A stretch of 6,277 nt of DNA from an uncultured Odoribacter sp. Lineage in GTDB: Bacteria; Bacteroidota; Bacteroidia; Bacteroidales; Marinifilaceae. Positions 1 to 4,319 of the stretch are shown here, one piece after another; the first letter of the stretch is position 1; each line of letters begins with the position of its first letter. The position numbers and the translations under genes were made by a program. The stretch spans positions 1 through 6,277 of the forward strand of contig CAKVCR010000175.1 in NCBI GenBank assembly GCA_934725835.1, written 5' to 3'. The notes below the pieces were generated by a model that saw only the letters and a program-made list of their open reading frames with translations, ran no database searches and had not been told where the DNA came from.

Positions 1-8
1 TGATAACC

Positions 9-14
9 TATAAT
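9..14 (+). promoter_or_regulatory. possible -10 box upstream of the first gene
   Basis: A perfect TATAAT lies 41 bases before the ATG at 56. Its -35 box would fall outside the window, so the promoter cannot be confirmed. A lone hexamer in AT-rich DNA is weak evidence. Confidence 0.25.
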
Positions 15-55
15 CACAGCAGGGCCCACTGAAAAAGAAAGGATCAGGTGATTAT

Positions 56-256
56 ATGGAAGAAAATATAATGGTAAAAGAGGAAATGCCTGAGCAGGCA
101 TCAGGTTTTATAGAACAAGCAGCGCGTGATATTTATGCGCAGCATCCACATGAAGTAAAGGCCATACTTTTTGGAGCCGCCTCATTGATTTTAGGATTTG
201 GAGCATATAAAGAATATGAATTAATTCCTAGGTTAGCTATTAGAGAGGAGATTTAG
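56..256 (+). CDS. small single-helix membrane protein, hypothetical
   Basis: This is a 66-residue protein I do not recognise. An acidic, soluble first half (about residues 1-33) is followed by one hydrophobic stretch at about residues 36-51 (AILFGAASLILGFGAY), long enough for a single membrane helix. A short charged tail follows. There is no cleavable signal peptide, because the hydrophobic part sits mid-protein. The start at 56 has an AAAGGA/AGGTG purine tract at 38-50; a second in-frame ATG at 71 has no better site. It ends one base before the next gene, whose ribosome site lies inside its last codons, so the two are co-transcribed and probably translationally coupled. A membrane location is inferred from composition only. 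A lysis-related or superinfection-exclusion role is possible, but nothing in the sequence shows it. Confidence 0.7.
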   Translation: MEENIMVKEEMPEQASGFIEQAARDIYAQHPHEVKAILFGAASLILGFGAYKEYELIPRLAIREEI

Positions 257-257
257 T

Positions 258-506
258 ATGAGAAATAAGTTAATATACTCAAATCAAGAAAATCATCCAG
301 GATATGGAGCTGGAGAGGGAGATACGGAGAGATACGAGTATCTATGCCCTTGTGGAAAGGGAAGAGTCATAGAGGAACATGATAATATTCCTGGCTTTAG
401 AGATCACAATGTGTGGCTACAGTGTCCGGAATGCTCAAAAAAATACAGACTTGATACATCCGGAGGAGTACGAGGTTGGAAACTGGTCGAGCTTGAAAAT
501 GAATAA
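258..506 (+). CDS. small zinc-ribbon protein, hypothetical phage-type
   Basis: An 82-residue protein with two paired-cysteine knuckles: CPCGKG near residues 30-35 and CPEC near residues 56-59. With C-x-C and C-x2-C pairs 22-24 residues apart, it probably binds one structural zinc. The stretch between them (DNIPGFRDHN) and the GEGDTERYEY lead-in look like conserved parts of a small clostridial phage family that I recognise by pattern but cannot name. Such ribbons usually mediate nucleic-acid or protein contacts, and no enzymatic residues are evident. The start at 258 is preceded by GAGAGGAG at 243-250 with 7-base spacing, so it is well defined. It follows the 56-256 gene with a one-base gap, and its last codons overlap a possible tiny ORF at 499. 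Function is unknown. Confidence 0.75.
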   Translation: MRNKLIYSNQENHPGYGAGEGDTERYEYLCPCGKGRVIEEHDNIPGFRDHNVWLQCPECSKKYRLDTSGGVRGWKLVELENE

Positions 507-582
507 AATCAAATTGACAATAGAACAAATGTTCGATATAATAGCTCTAGGTTCGCTACCTGGAGTTATTTTATTTTGTTAA
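499..582 (+). CDS. possible 27-residue peptide overlapping the zinc-ribbon gene
   Basis: An ATG at 499 opens a 27-codon frame that overlaps the end of the zinc-ribbon gene by 8 bases. It ends at a TAA before the hairpin near 593. The peptide begins MNKIKLTIEQMFDII and ends in a hydrophobic GVILFC tail. Its N-terminal half is a plausible amphipathic helix. There is no strong ribosome binding site, so it would rely on translational coupling to the gene above. A longer frame in the same phase begins at 379, but that part is only the shadow of the zinc-ribbon gene. It may be a real micro-protein or chance. Confidence 0.25.
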   Translation: MNKIKLTIEQMFDIIALGSLPGVILFC

Positions 583-592
583 ACAGGCCGAT

Positions 593-611
593 CAATATTA
601 TCCCGATATTG
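593..611 (+). promoter_or_regulatory. short hairpin abutting a ribosome binding site
   Basis: CAATAT (593-598) and ATATTG (606-611) form a 6-bp perfect stem with a 7-base loop. Its right arm ends on the first G of the GGAGG at 611-615 that serves the TTG start at 628. The stem is all A/T apart from its outer pair, so it is weak, but it could modulate access to the site. There is no T-run, so it is not a terminator. Confidence 0.3.
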
Positions 612-627
612 GAGGTGGAAGTTAACA

Positions 628-885
628 TTGGAACTTGAGGAATGTATCAAAGATGCGTTTGATGCTTCTCTGGAAGAATATATGAAATCAAAAGACTATA
701 TTGCAGAAAGGCAGAAAACAACAGAGAAGTTGAAAACTTTTCGTGCCGGACTTAGCGATATCCAGCAGCAACAGTTCAATGAAATTATAGATGCAATATC
801 AGATGATAATAGCAAATTAGCATCCGAGGCTTACATGCATGGTGTTGTAGAGGGGATTGCTTTAAGAGGCAAAGTAATAGGTTAA
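628..885 (+). CDS. small helical protein, paralogue of the minus-strand gene at 1241-1507
   Basis: An 85-residue acidic, mostly helical protein that starts with TTG. GGAGGTGG at 611-618 lies 9 bases upstream. The TTG start is also supported because residue 1 aligns, without gaps, with the ATG of its paralogue. The core pattern is F-R-x2-L-x3-Q-Q-x2-F-N-[ED], then S-D and A-Y, at about residues 38-69. The C-terminal helix AYMHGVVEGIALRG carries spaced glycines, reminiscent of the small DUF6809-like proteins of Lachnospiraceae elements (LxxxQ...F...G...G), though I cannot confirm that assignment. It is followed directly by a rho-independent terminator, so it ends a transcription unit. Function is unknown. 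Family membership is inference; the paralogy is seen directly. Confidence 0.75.
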   Translation: MELEECIKDAFDASLEEYMKSKDYIAERQKTTEKLKTFRAGLSDIQQQQFNEIIDAISDDNSKLASEAYMHGVVEGIALRGKVIG

Positions 886-896
886 TATTGGTAAAT

Positions 897-937
897 GAGG
901 ACCGGCTTTGATTTCCCTTTGAGCTGGTTTTCTTTTT
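897..937 (+). terminator. rho-independent terminator after the 628-885 gene
   Basis: The left arm at 897-908 (GAGGACCGGCTT) pairs with the right arm at 921-932 (GAGCTGGTTTTC) over 12 positions, several of them G-U pairs, around a 12-base loop. TTTTT follows at 933-937. The next ribosome binding site (GAGGT, 938-942) begins right after the T-run, so the next gene depends on read-through or on a promoter not seen here. Confidence 0.7.
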
Positions 938-950
938 GAGGTAAATTGCT

Positions 951-1199
951 ATGATACAAGAATTTGACGTAGGTAATGAAGCCTATATTATTGAAAGCAA
1001 CCGGATTATACGTAAATGCACGATTGTTCGAAAATCGGGTGATTTATACATAATTCGATTTGAAAATGGTGGAGGCATACAGGTAAGAGGGCACAGATTA
1101 TTTATGTCTGTAGAAGATGCAGAGAAGAAAATAGGTCTGCAAAAGAACAAACGAACAGATCAGAGAGGCGGCTTTCGCTCTCCATATGATTATATGTAA
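951..1199 (+). CDS. small basic beta-rich protein, hypothetical phage-type
   Basis: An 82-residue protein. Residues 5-50 alternate hydrophobic and polar residues in short strands broken by glycines (VGNEAYII, KCTIVRKSGDLYIIRF, GGGIQVRGHRLF). This suggests an SH3-like or KOW-like small beta barrel. A short helix of the form SVEDAEKKIG follows, then a basic, disordered tail with KNKRTDQRGG. The pattern of exchange strand, x-G-D-x-Y-x-[IV]-R-F, then an R-x-[SH]-R-L-[FY] element and an E-x-A-E helix, recurs in small genes of clostridial phages. I know no function for it; the basic tail would suit nucleic-acid contact. The start at 951 has GAGGT at 938-942, directly after a terminator. The gene ends at the bidirectional terminator, tail to tail with the lysogeny operon. 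Confidence 0.7.
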   Translation: MIQEFDVGNEAYIIESNRIIRKCTIVRKSGDLYIIRFENGGGIQVRGHRLFMSVEDAEKKIGLQKNKRTDQRGGFRSPYDYM

Positions 1200-1242
1200 A
1201 AAGCTAGTGAAATCCATAATAGATCTCACTAGCTTTGTTTTT
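1200..1242. terminator. bidirectional rho-independent terminator between converging genes
   Basis: AAAGCTAGTGA (1200-1210) and TCACTAGCTTT (1226-1236) form a perfect 11-bp stem around a 15-base loop. On the plus strand it is followed by GTTTTT (1237-1242). Read on the minus strand, the stem ends in a five-T run. It can therefore end both the plus-strand gene at 951-1199 and the minus-strand operon, whose last stop codon lies at 1241-1243. Confidence 0.85.
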
Positions 1243-1507
1243 ATCTACAGTATTCTTCATCGGCTATATCCTCTTTATAGCAATAACGTTGCTGTTGTGA
1301 GTATGCCGAGAGAGCAATATCTGCATATTCGTCTGATAAGCTATTAAGCAAATCATTAAAATCATGCTGCTGTTCCGGTGTTAGTGTGGACCGGAAAGCC
1401 TGAATTTTTTTGTTATTTATTTTATGACGATACTTATAAGTATCGGATTCAAAGTAGGATCGCATGTCCTCGTCGTATGAGTCAATTAATTTGTCTGTCT
1501 GTAACAT
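1241..1507 (-). CDS. small helical protein, paralogue of 628-885, last gene of the lysogeny operon
   Basis: An 88-residue protein. The frame is open to 1546, but I place the start at the ATG at 1507. It is preceded by GGAGGTG 4 bases upstream, the upstream gene's stop is at 1522, and this start gives a gapless alignment to the 628-885 protein from residue 1. I count 19 identities over the first 69 positions, plus many conservative swaps. Shared core: FRxxL near residue 38, QQxxFN near 46-51, SD near 58-59 and AxxAY near 65-69. After that the two diverge. This copy ends in a polar, tyrosine- and cysteine-containing tail (YCYKEDIADEEYCR) in place of the glycine-bearing helix. It lies 14 bases after the ATP-cone-like gene and before the terminator. 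Function is unknown. Its place in the repressor operon implies expression in the lysogen. Confidence 0.75.
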   Translation of the reverse strand: MLQTDKLIDSYDEDMRSYFESDTYKYRHKINNKKIQAFRSTLTPEQQHDFNDLLNSLSDEYADIALSAYSQQQRYCYKEDIADEEYCR

Positions 1508-1521
1508 AGACACCTCCGTTA

Positions 1522-1899
1522 CTAAGCTGTTAACAATAAGTTGCATGGAACGTTAACAACGGTACCATCGGTATTGCCTCTATGATGTCTAGACAATAAG
1601 TATACTTTACGTACTTCACCGGAATGCTCCAGGAATACGTTCACGATATGTTTTAGATTTTGTACGTAAAGCGGCGCAAAATATACCGCATATCTTATGA
1701 TTTTTTTATTGGCAGGATAGCATAAAAGTGAACTGAAAAAGCTGCATAGCGCATGAGCAACTTCGTGCATATGCGTAAATGCTTCCTGAGCAATTTCCTG
1801 GATCCTCTCAGCCATTTCTTCTATTAATTTTGAAATTGCTTCTGCGATTTTGCTTATATCAAATTTTACTTCTGTACCATCACGCTTTACGATTTGCAT
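1522..1899 (-). CDS. unrecognised protein with ATP-cone-like N-terminus and HEVAH motif
   Basis: A 125-residue protein. The start at 1899 is firm: AAGGAGG lies 7 bases upstream. Residues 1-24 match the opening of an ATP-cone domain as found at the N-terminus of anaerobic ribonucleotide reductase and NrdR (VKRDGTEVKFDISKIAEAI), but the rest of that about 90-residue domain is not recognisable. An amphipathic helix (about 23-42) follows, then HEVAH at residues 45-49, an HExxH zinc-protease signature. A hydrophobic patch (CSFFSSLLCYPA, about 52-63) and a beta-like, basic C-terminal half come next. The context FT-x-MHEV-x-H is shared with the ImmA-like peptidase encoded just upstream. A third zinc ligand is not obvious. 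It sits between the peptidase gene (31-base gap) and the 1241-1507 gene, in one operon. Whether it is a nucleotide sensor, a degenerate protease or neither is open. Confidence 0.65.
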   Translation of the reverse strand: MQIVKRDGTEVKFDISKIAEAISKLIEEMAERIQEIAQEAFTHMHEVAHALCSFFSSLLCYPANKKIIRYAVYFAPLYVQNLKHIVNVFLEHSGEVRKVYLLSRHHRGNTDGTVVNVPCNLLLTA

Positions 1900-1930
1900 A
1901 TCGTGTTTCCTCCTTCCTCATAGATTTTTA

Positions 1931-2530
1931 TCATGCAACTCCGAAAAGCTGCATCATGTGAATTTCATAATCTTTATAGTATCTGCCACAATTAAGCCAT
2001 TTGAGATATCTTTCAAATGCATACCCAGACATTTCATCTGAGGTATTAAAGTATTGGACTAGATCATCTGGACAGTTACAGTCGTAGCTGTTAATCATTG
2101 GCGGTGGGGCGATACTGTAAGCCGCATAAAAATTAGCTTCTGATTCCTTATATCTTTCATCCTTATCTGCATCGTCATCAAGGTGACCTAATCGGATGTG
2201 GCCGACTTCATGCATGATTGTAAAATGTACGCGACTGTTCTCAATGCCGAGAGTGTCGTTGTAATATATATTGTATTCGTACATTTGTGTCGCGTCATTG
2301 AAGTCGAGCTCTGAACAGCCATCTTTGCTGGCTGTGTAACATTCGAGACGCTTGCTAATAGGAAGCTCTGAATAGGGAATCACGTTATAATGAAGTTTCT
2401 CTGCAATATCGAATGCATTTAATGGAAAACTGTGAACATCACATTCCTCATACATATCGATTATATCGGCTTTGATTTCTTCATATCTTTCGTTCTCTAA
2501 TCGAACTCCTCGCCGGGGTAAAAATAACAA
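1931..2530 (-). CDS. ImmA/IrrE-family metallo-endopeptidase
   Basis: A 199-residue protein of the ImmA/IrrE family (Pfam PF06114), zinc peptidases that cleave or inactivate XRE-type repressors; Bacillus ICEBs1 ImmA is the model. HEVGH at residues 107-111, inside the longer HEVGHIRLGH, supplies two zinc-binding histidines and the catalytic glutamate. The ESEANFYAAY helix at 129-138 should supply the third ligand. APPP at 141-144 is typical of the family. The N-terminal NERYEEIK...SFPLNAFDIAEKL pattern is also standard. The gene lies 17 bases downstream of the repressor gene, as expected for a repressor-protease pair. It probably acts in the cytoplasm on that repressor upon DNA damage or another signal (inference). 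The only start in range is TTG at 2530, with AAAGGA 8 bases upstream. It adds about ten residues before the usual family start, so the true start is slightly uncertain. Confidence 0.92.
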   Translation of the reverse strand: MLFLPRRGVRLENERYEEIKADIIDMYEECDVHSFPLNAFDIAEKLHYNVIPYSELPISKRLECYTASKDGCSELDFNDATQMYEYNIYYNDTLGIENSRVHFTIMHEVGHIRLGHLDDDADKDERYKESEANFYAAYSIAPPPMINSYDCNCPDDLVQYFNTSDEMSGYAFERYLKWLNCGRYYKDYEIHMMQLFGVA

Positions 2531-2547
2531 ATCCTATCATCCTTTCT

Positions 2548-2886
2548 TTACTCTTCGTCGTCTGACTCAAGTAAAGCGTTGATAAGTTCTCGGCGCTGTT
2601 TAGAAGACATCTGTGGTGCGTTGCGTGCGATTAAACGGTGGATCTTGTAATACTCCGATTCAAAATCAGATGTGCTTGAATTGTCATCACCATTTAAAAG
2701 GTAATCAGTGGTCGTATGAAGGGCAGTAGCAATATTTGCTATTGTTGGTCCCTTTGGAACACGATCGCCTTTGATGTAACGAGACATAGACACTTCGGTA
2801 ACATGGACTTTATCAGCCAGCTCTCTTTGAGTCATGTTTAATTGGTTCAACAATTCAGCGATTCGACCTCCTAAGTTTTGTTCCAT
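2548..2886 (-). CDS. XRE-family (CI-like) phage repressor
   Basis: A 112-residue DNA-binding repressor. Residues 5-65 form an HTH_3/XRE domain: GRIAELLNQLNMTQRELADK (helices 1-2), VTEVSMSRYIKGDRVPKG (recognition helix and turn), then a helix ending in TTDYLL. The C-terminal helix (RLIARNAPQMS...RELINALLES) resembles the oligomerisation tails of Lachnospiraceae phage repressors. There is no LexA-type self-cleavage domain, which fits the separate ImmA-like protease just downstream. I chose the ATG at 2886 because AGGAAA lies 8 bases upstream and the HTH starts right after it. The frame stays open to an ATG at 2973, which would add 29 residues but lacks a good ribosome site. It is the first gene of the leftward operon and probably represses the promoter at 3335-3363 via the AACTTACC sites. 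Confidence 0.92.
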   Translation of the reverse strand: MEQNLGGRIAELLNQLNMTQRELADKVHVTEVSMSRYIKGDRVPKGPTIANIATALHTTTDYLLNGDDNSSTSDFESEYYKIHRLIARNAPQMSSKQRRELINALLESDDEE

Positions 2887-3010
2887 TTGTAATTTCCTCA
2901 TTTCTAAATAAGATTTGCATATGCTCTGCGTTGCTTTAAGGCGCTGCGTCGTGGCATTTTGCAGTGTTTTCATTTTACTCTGTGGGCTTTATACATTCAT
3001 ATTATTTCAA

Positions 3011-3034
3011 TCCGCGTCTTACCATCTGCGCGGA
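3011..3034 (-). repeat. GC-rich hairpin in the repressor leader
   Basis: TCCGCG (3011-3016) and CGCGGA (3029-3034) form a perfect 6-bp inverted repeat with a 12-base loop, in otherwise AT-rich DNA. The loop carries a TTACC pentamer (3019-3023). No T-run follows on either strand, so it is not a simple terminator. It could be an RNA hairpin in the leader or an additional operator. Confidence 0.4.
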
Positions 3035-3211
3035 GCATTCATTACTTAAAGGTGCCCATCTTACCATTCTTTTAAACACTAACTTGTTGCTCTTTGTGAC
3101 TGTCCATGTCGTCTTGCATTACAGGATTTTCGCAAATTCTGTGTTTTTCTGCATGTTTTGTTGTTTCCTTTGTTTAAATTCATTTTTATATGAATCACTG
3201 AATTTACCAAA

Positions 3212-3240
3212 AGTATAAACGAACTTACCTTTTATGTCAA
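3212..3240 (-). promoter_or_regulatory. leftward promoter for the repressor operon
   Basis: Read on the minus strand, a perfect TTGACA (3240-3235) is followed by a 17-base spacer and TATACT (3217-3212). This is a near-consensus sigma-A promoter. Transcription should start near 3205 and run leftward through repressor, peptidase and two further genes to the terminator at 1200-1242. The spacer holds the octamer AACTTACC (3222-3229, plus-strand reading), and another TTACC (3204-3208) lies at the expected start point. Control by the repressor or Cro-like protein is therefore likely. Confidence 0.8.
3222..3229 (+). promoter_or_regulatory. candidate operator, copy 1 (AACTTACC)
   Basis: An exact AACTTACC lies in the spacer of the leftward promoter. 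The same octamer occurs at 3340-3347 and 3601-3608. Its placement between the -35 and -10 boxes would let a bound repressor or Cro block RNA polymerase. Confidence 0.55.
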
Positions 3241-3316
3241 TAGAAAAAATATTTTTGGAAAGTTTTTTTGAGGAGAAAACCTTATTTTACAGGCTTTTTT
3301 GAAAAAACAGGTAAAA

Positions 3317-3352
3317 CAAATGGTAAAGTATGTATTGACAACTTACCGTTTG
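3317..3352. promoter_or_regulatory. candidate operator, copy 2, with an imperfect inverted repeat around the rightward -35 box
   Basis: AACTTACC at 3340-3347 overlaps the last base of the -35 box and the spacer. CAAATGGTAAAGT (3317-3329) and ACTTACCGTTTG (3341-3352) form an inverted repeat, imperfect by one extra base and one transition, that brackets TTGACA. This is the layout of an operator that shuts the early promoter. A further GGTAA lies at 3310-3314. Confidence 0.6.
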
Positions 3353-3363
3353 TAATATAGAAT
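3335..3363 (+). promoter_or_regulatory. rightward early promoter
   Basis: A perfect TTGACA (3335-3340), a 17-base spacer and TAGAAT (3358-3363) form a near-consensus sigma-A promoter. The start should be near 3370, giving a leader of about 26 bases before the Cro-like ATG at 3396. The strong ribosome site CGGAGGTGAG lies at 3383-3392. It drives the Cro-like gene and probably the replication operon beyond. Confidence 0.85.
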
Positions 3364-3395
3364 ATCCACATACTTAACCGAACGGAGGTGAGAAG

Positions 3396-3638
3396 ATGAA
3401 TGTACGATTACTTAAAGCCAAGCGTGTGGAACGTAATGTTAAACAGAAAGACCTGGCGACGGCTCTCGGCATTACCGAGAAGTCCATGTGTCAAAAAGAA
3501 TGCAGCGAAGTGAATAAGTTTAAGGCGGAAGAGATGGTTGAAATCGTCAAGGCATTGAACTTATCGTTTCCAGAATTCGACGCAATTTTTTTTGATCACA
3601 AACTTACCGAATGTTTAAGAAGAAACATTAAAAAGTAA
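3396..3638 (+). CDS. Cro-like XRE-family regulator
   Basis: An 80-residue protein made almost wholly of one HTH_3 domain. Helix 1 is MNVRLLKAKRVERN. The helix-turn-helix runs KQKDLATALGITEKSMCQKE (about residues 16-35), and the last helix KAEEMVEIVKALNLSFPEFDAIFF closes the fold. Its size and lack of a second domain fit a Cro-type or antirepressor-type regulator. It is transcribed divergently from the repressor from a near-consensus promoter, with GGAGGTGAG 4 bases upstream of the start. It presumably binds the same AACTTACC sites and turns down repressor transcription on lytic entry (inference from position). A third AACTTACC lies inside its own coding sequence at 3601-3608. The basic end (CLRRNIKK) may aid DNA contact. 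Confidence 0.88.
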   Translation: MNVRLLKAKRVERNVKQKDLATALGITEKSMCQKECSEVNKFKAEEMVEIVKALNLSFPEFDAIFFDHKLTECLRRNIKK

Positions 3639-3661
3639 ACATTTGGTATGCGACAAGGTAA
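3601..3661. repeat. operator copy 3 and nested inverted repeats at the end of the Cro-like gene
   Basis: AACTTACC at 3601-3608 opens a nested structure. TACCGAATGTTT (3605-3616) pairs, at 11 of 12 positions, with AAACATTTGGTA (3637-3648). The inner AATGTTT (3610-3616) also pairs perfectly with AAACATT (3623-3629). The two hairpins exclude each other. A GGTAA follows at 3657-3661. No T-run follows, so this is not an ordinary terminator. It spans the stop codon of the Cro-like gene and could act as a downstream operator or an RNA switch. Confidence 0.45.
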
Positions 3662-3767
3662 ACAAAAAGGAATGAGAACGTTTCTCGACCGGCAAGAAGA
3701 GATTGGACGTATATCATCCCCGCTTGCAGATAGTTTAGCACAATTATCTGAGAAAGGAAAGACTTTT

Positions 3768-4319
3768 ATGAACAAGATTTACATCTGCTCTCCATATAGA
3801 GGAGATACAGAAAAGAATATCAAGAACGTAAAGCGCTACTGTCAGTATTGCGCTTGGGACGGAATCCCGATTGCACCTCATCTGTATTTTACACAATTCC
3901 TTGATGATAATTCCATGACAGATCGTCATAGAGGAATGCGCTGGGGACTTGAACTTTTAGCTGAATGCAAGGAAGTCAGAGTATATGCAGACGAAGTGAC
4001 AGAAGGAATGATTGAGGAAATTAAGGAAGCAAGGAAATTAAATATTCCTATTAAATTCTACAATTCAGAAATGGAGGAAATCAAGTATGACTCACTTATC
4101 ATCAATAAACGCATTGGCATCGGATATCGCCAGATTATCGAAGACACTTACAACCCTGGCAGTGGAAATAGAATCTGCCCATATGCAGGAGCCTGCAAAG
4201 GAAACTGCGGAGGAAGCAAAGAACACAAAACAGAACCAGTCGACAGGGACTGCACAGGAGAAGAATCAGTCAAAGACTGGAGAGAAAGACTCCTCAGCCA
4301 CTTCAACAGAGGCCACTAA
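3768..4319 (+). CDS. DUF4406-family protein (nucleoside deoxyribosyltransferase-like fold) with out-of-frame extension
   Basis: Residues 1-98 match DUF4406 (PF14359), small phage-associated proteins with a Rossmann-like fold related to nucleoside 2-deoxyribosyltransferases. Seen here are IYICSPYRGD (4-13), APHLYFTQFLDD (36-47), an R-x-x-G-M-x-x-G-LELL helix (55-64), EVRVYADEVTEGM (69-81) and IPIKFY (93-98). A nucleotide-related role is inferred; substrate unknown. The start at 3768 is preceded by GAAAGGAAAG (3752-3761). The frame is open back to 3648, but that extra 40-residue part has no good ribosome site. Family members usually end soon after the last strand. Here the frame has no stop for another 77 codons, until 4319, running through the next gene out of frame. 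The tail, with CPYAGACKGNC, is probably a by-product of a lost stop. Confidence 0.8.
   Translation: MNKIYICSPYRGDTEKNIKNVKRYCQYCAWDGIPIAPHLYFTQFLDDNSMTDRHRGMRWGLELLAECKEVRVYADEVTEGMIEEIKEARKLNIPIKFYNSEMEEIKYDSLIINKRIGIGYRQIIEDTYNPGSGNRICPYAGACKGNCGGSKEHKTEPVDRDCTGEESVKDWRERLLSHFNRGH

Larger units (their letters stand above)
2887..3395. promoter_or_regulatory. lysogeny control region between repressor and Cro-like genes
   Basis: A 509-base divergent intergenic region with no credible gene. It holds the leftward promoter (3212-3240), the rightward promoter (3335-3363) and seven TTACC/GGTAA pentamers. Between the promoters it is very AT-rich, with the self-complementary AAAAATATTTTT (3245-3256), a seven-T run (3263-3269) and TTTTTTGAAAAAA (3295-3307), suggesting intrinsic bending or UP-element effects. 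The part from about 3205 down to 2887 is the untranslated leader of the repressor mRNA. It contains a perfect 6-bp GC-rich hairpin (3011-3016 with 3029-3034). Confidence 0.8.

Noticed and set aside
1508..1546. 13-residue extension of the small minus-strand protein
   Set aside because: It overlaps the upstream gene, and both the GGAGGTG site and the gapless paralogue alignment point to 1507.
1779..2041. Two plus-strand frames opposite the ATP-cone-like and ImmA-like genes
   Set aside because: They are antisense to genes with clear motifs and ribosome sites, and no domain is visible.
2887..2973. 29-residue N-terminal extension of the repressor
   Set aside because: The ATG at 2973 has no ribosome site, while AGGAAA lies 8 bases before the ATG at 2886 and the HTH domain starts there. 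The longer form is not fully excluded.
2964..3218. 84-codon plus-strand frame rich in hydrophobic residues, across the repressor leader
   Set aside because: It has no ribosome binding site, a composition typical of translated AT-rich antisense DNA, and it lies opposite the leader of a well-supported leftward operon.
3648..3767. 40-codon upstream extension of the DUF4406 frame
   Set aside because: No good ribosome site precedes 3648, whereas GAAAGGAAAG precedes 3768, and the family domain begins exactly at 3768. It may be spacer or operator DNA.
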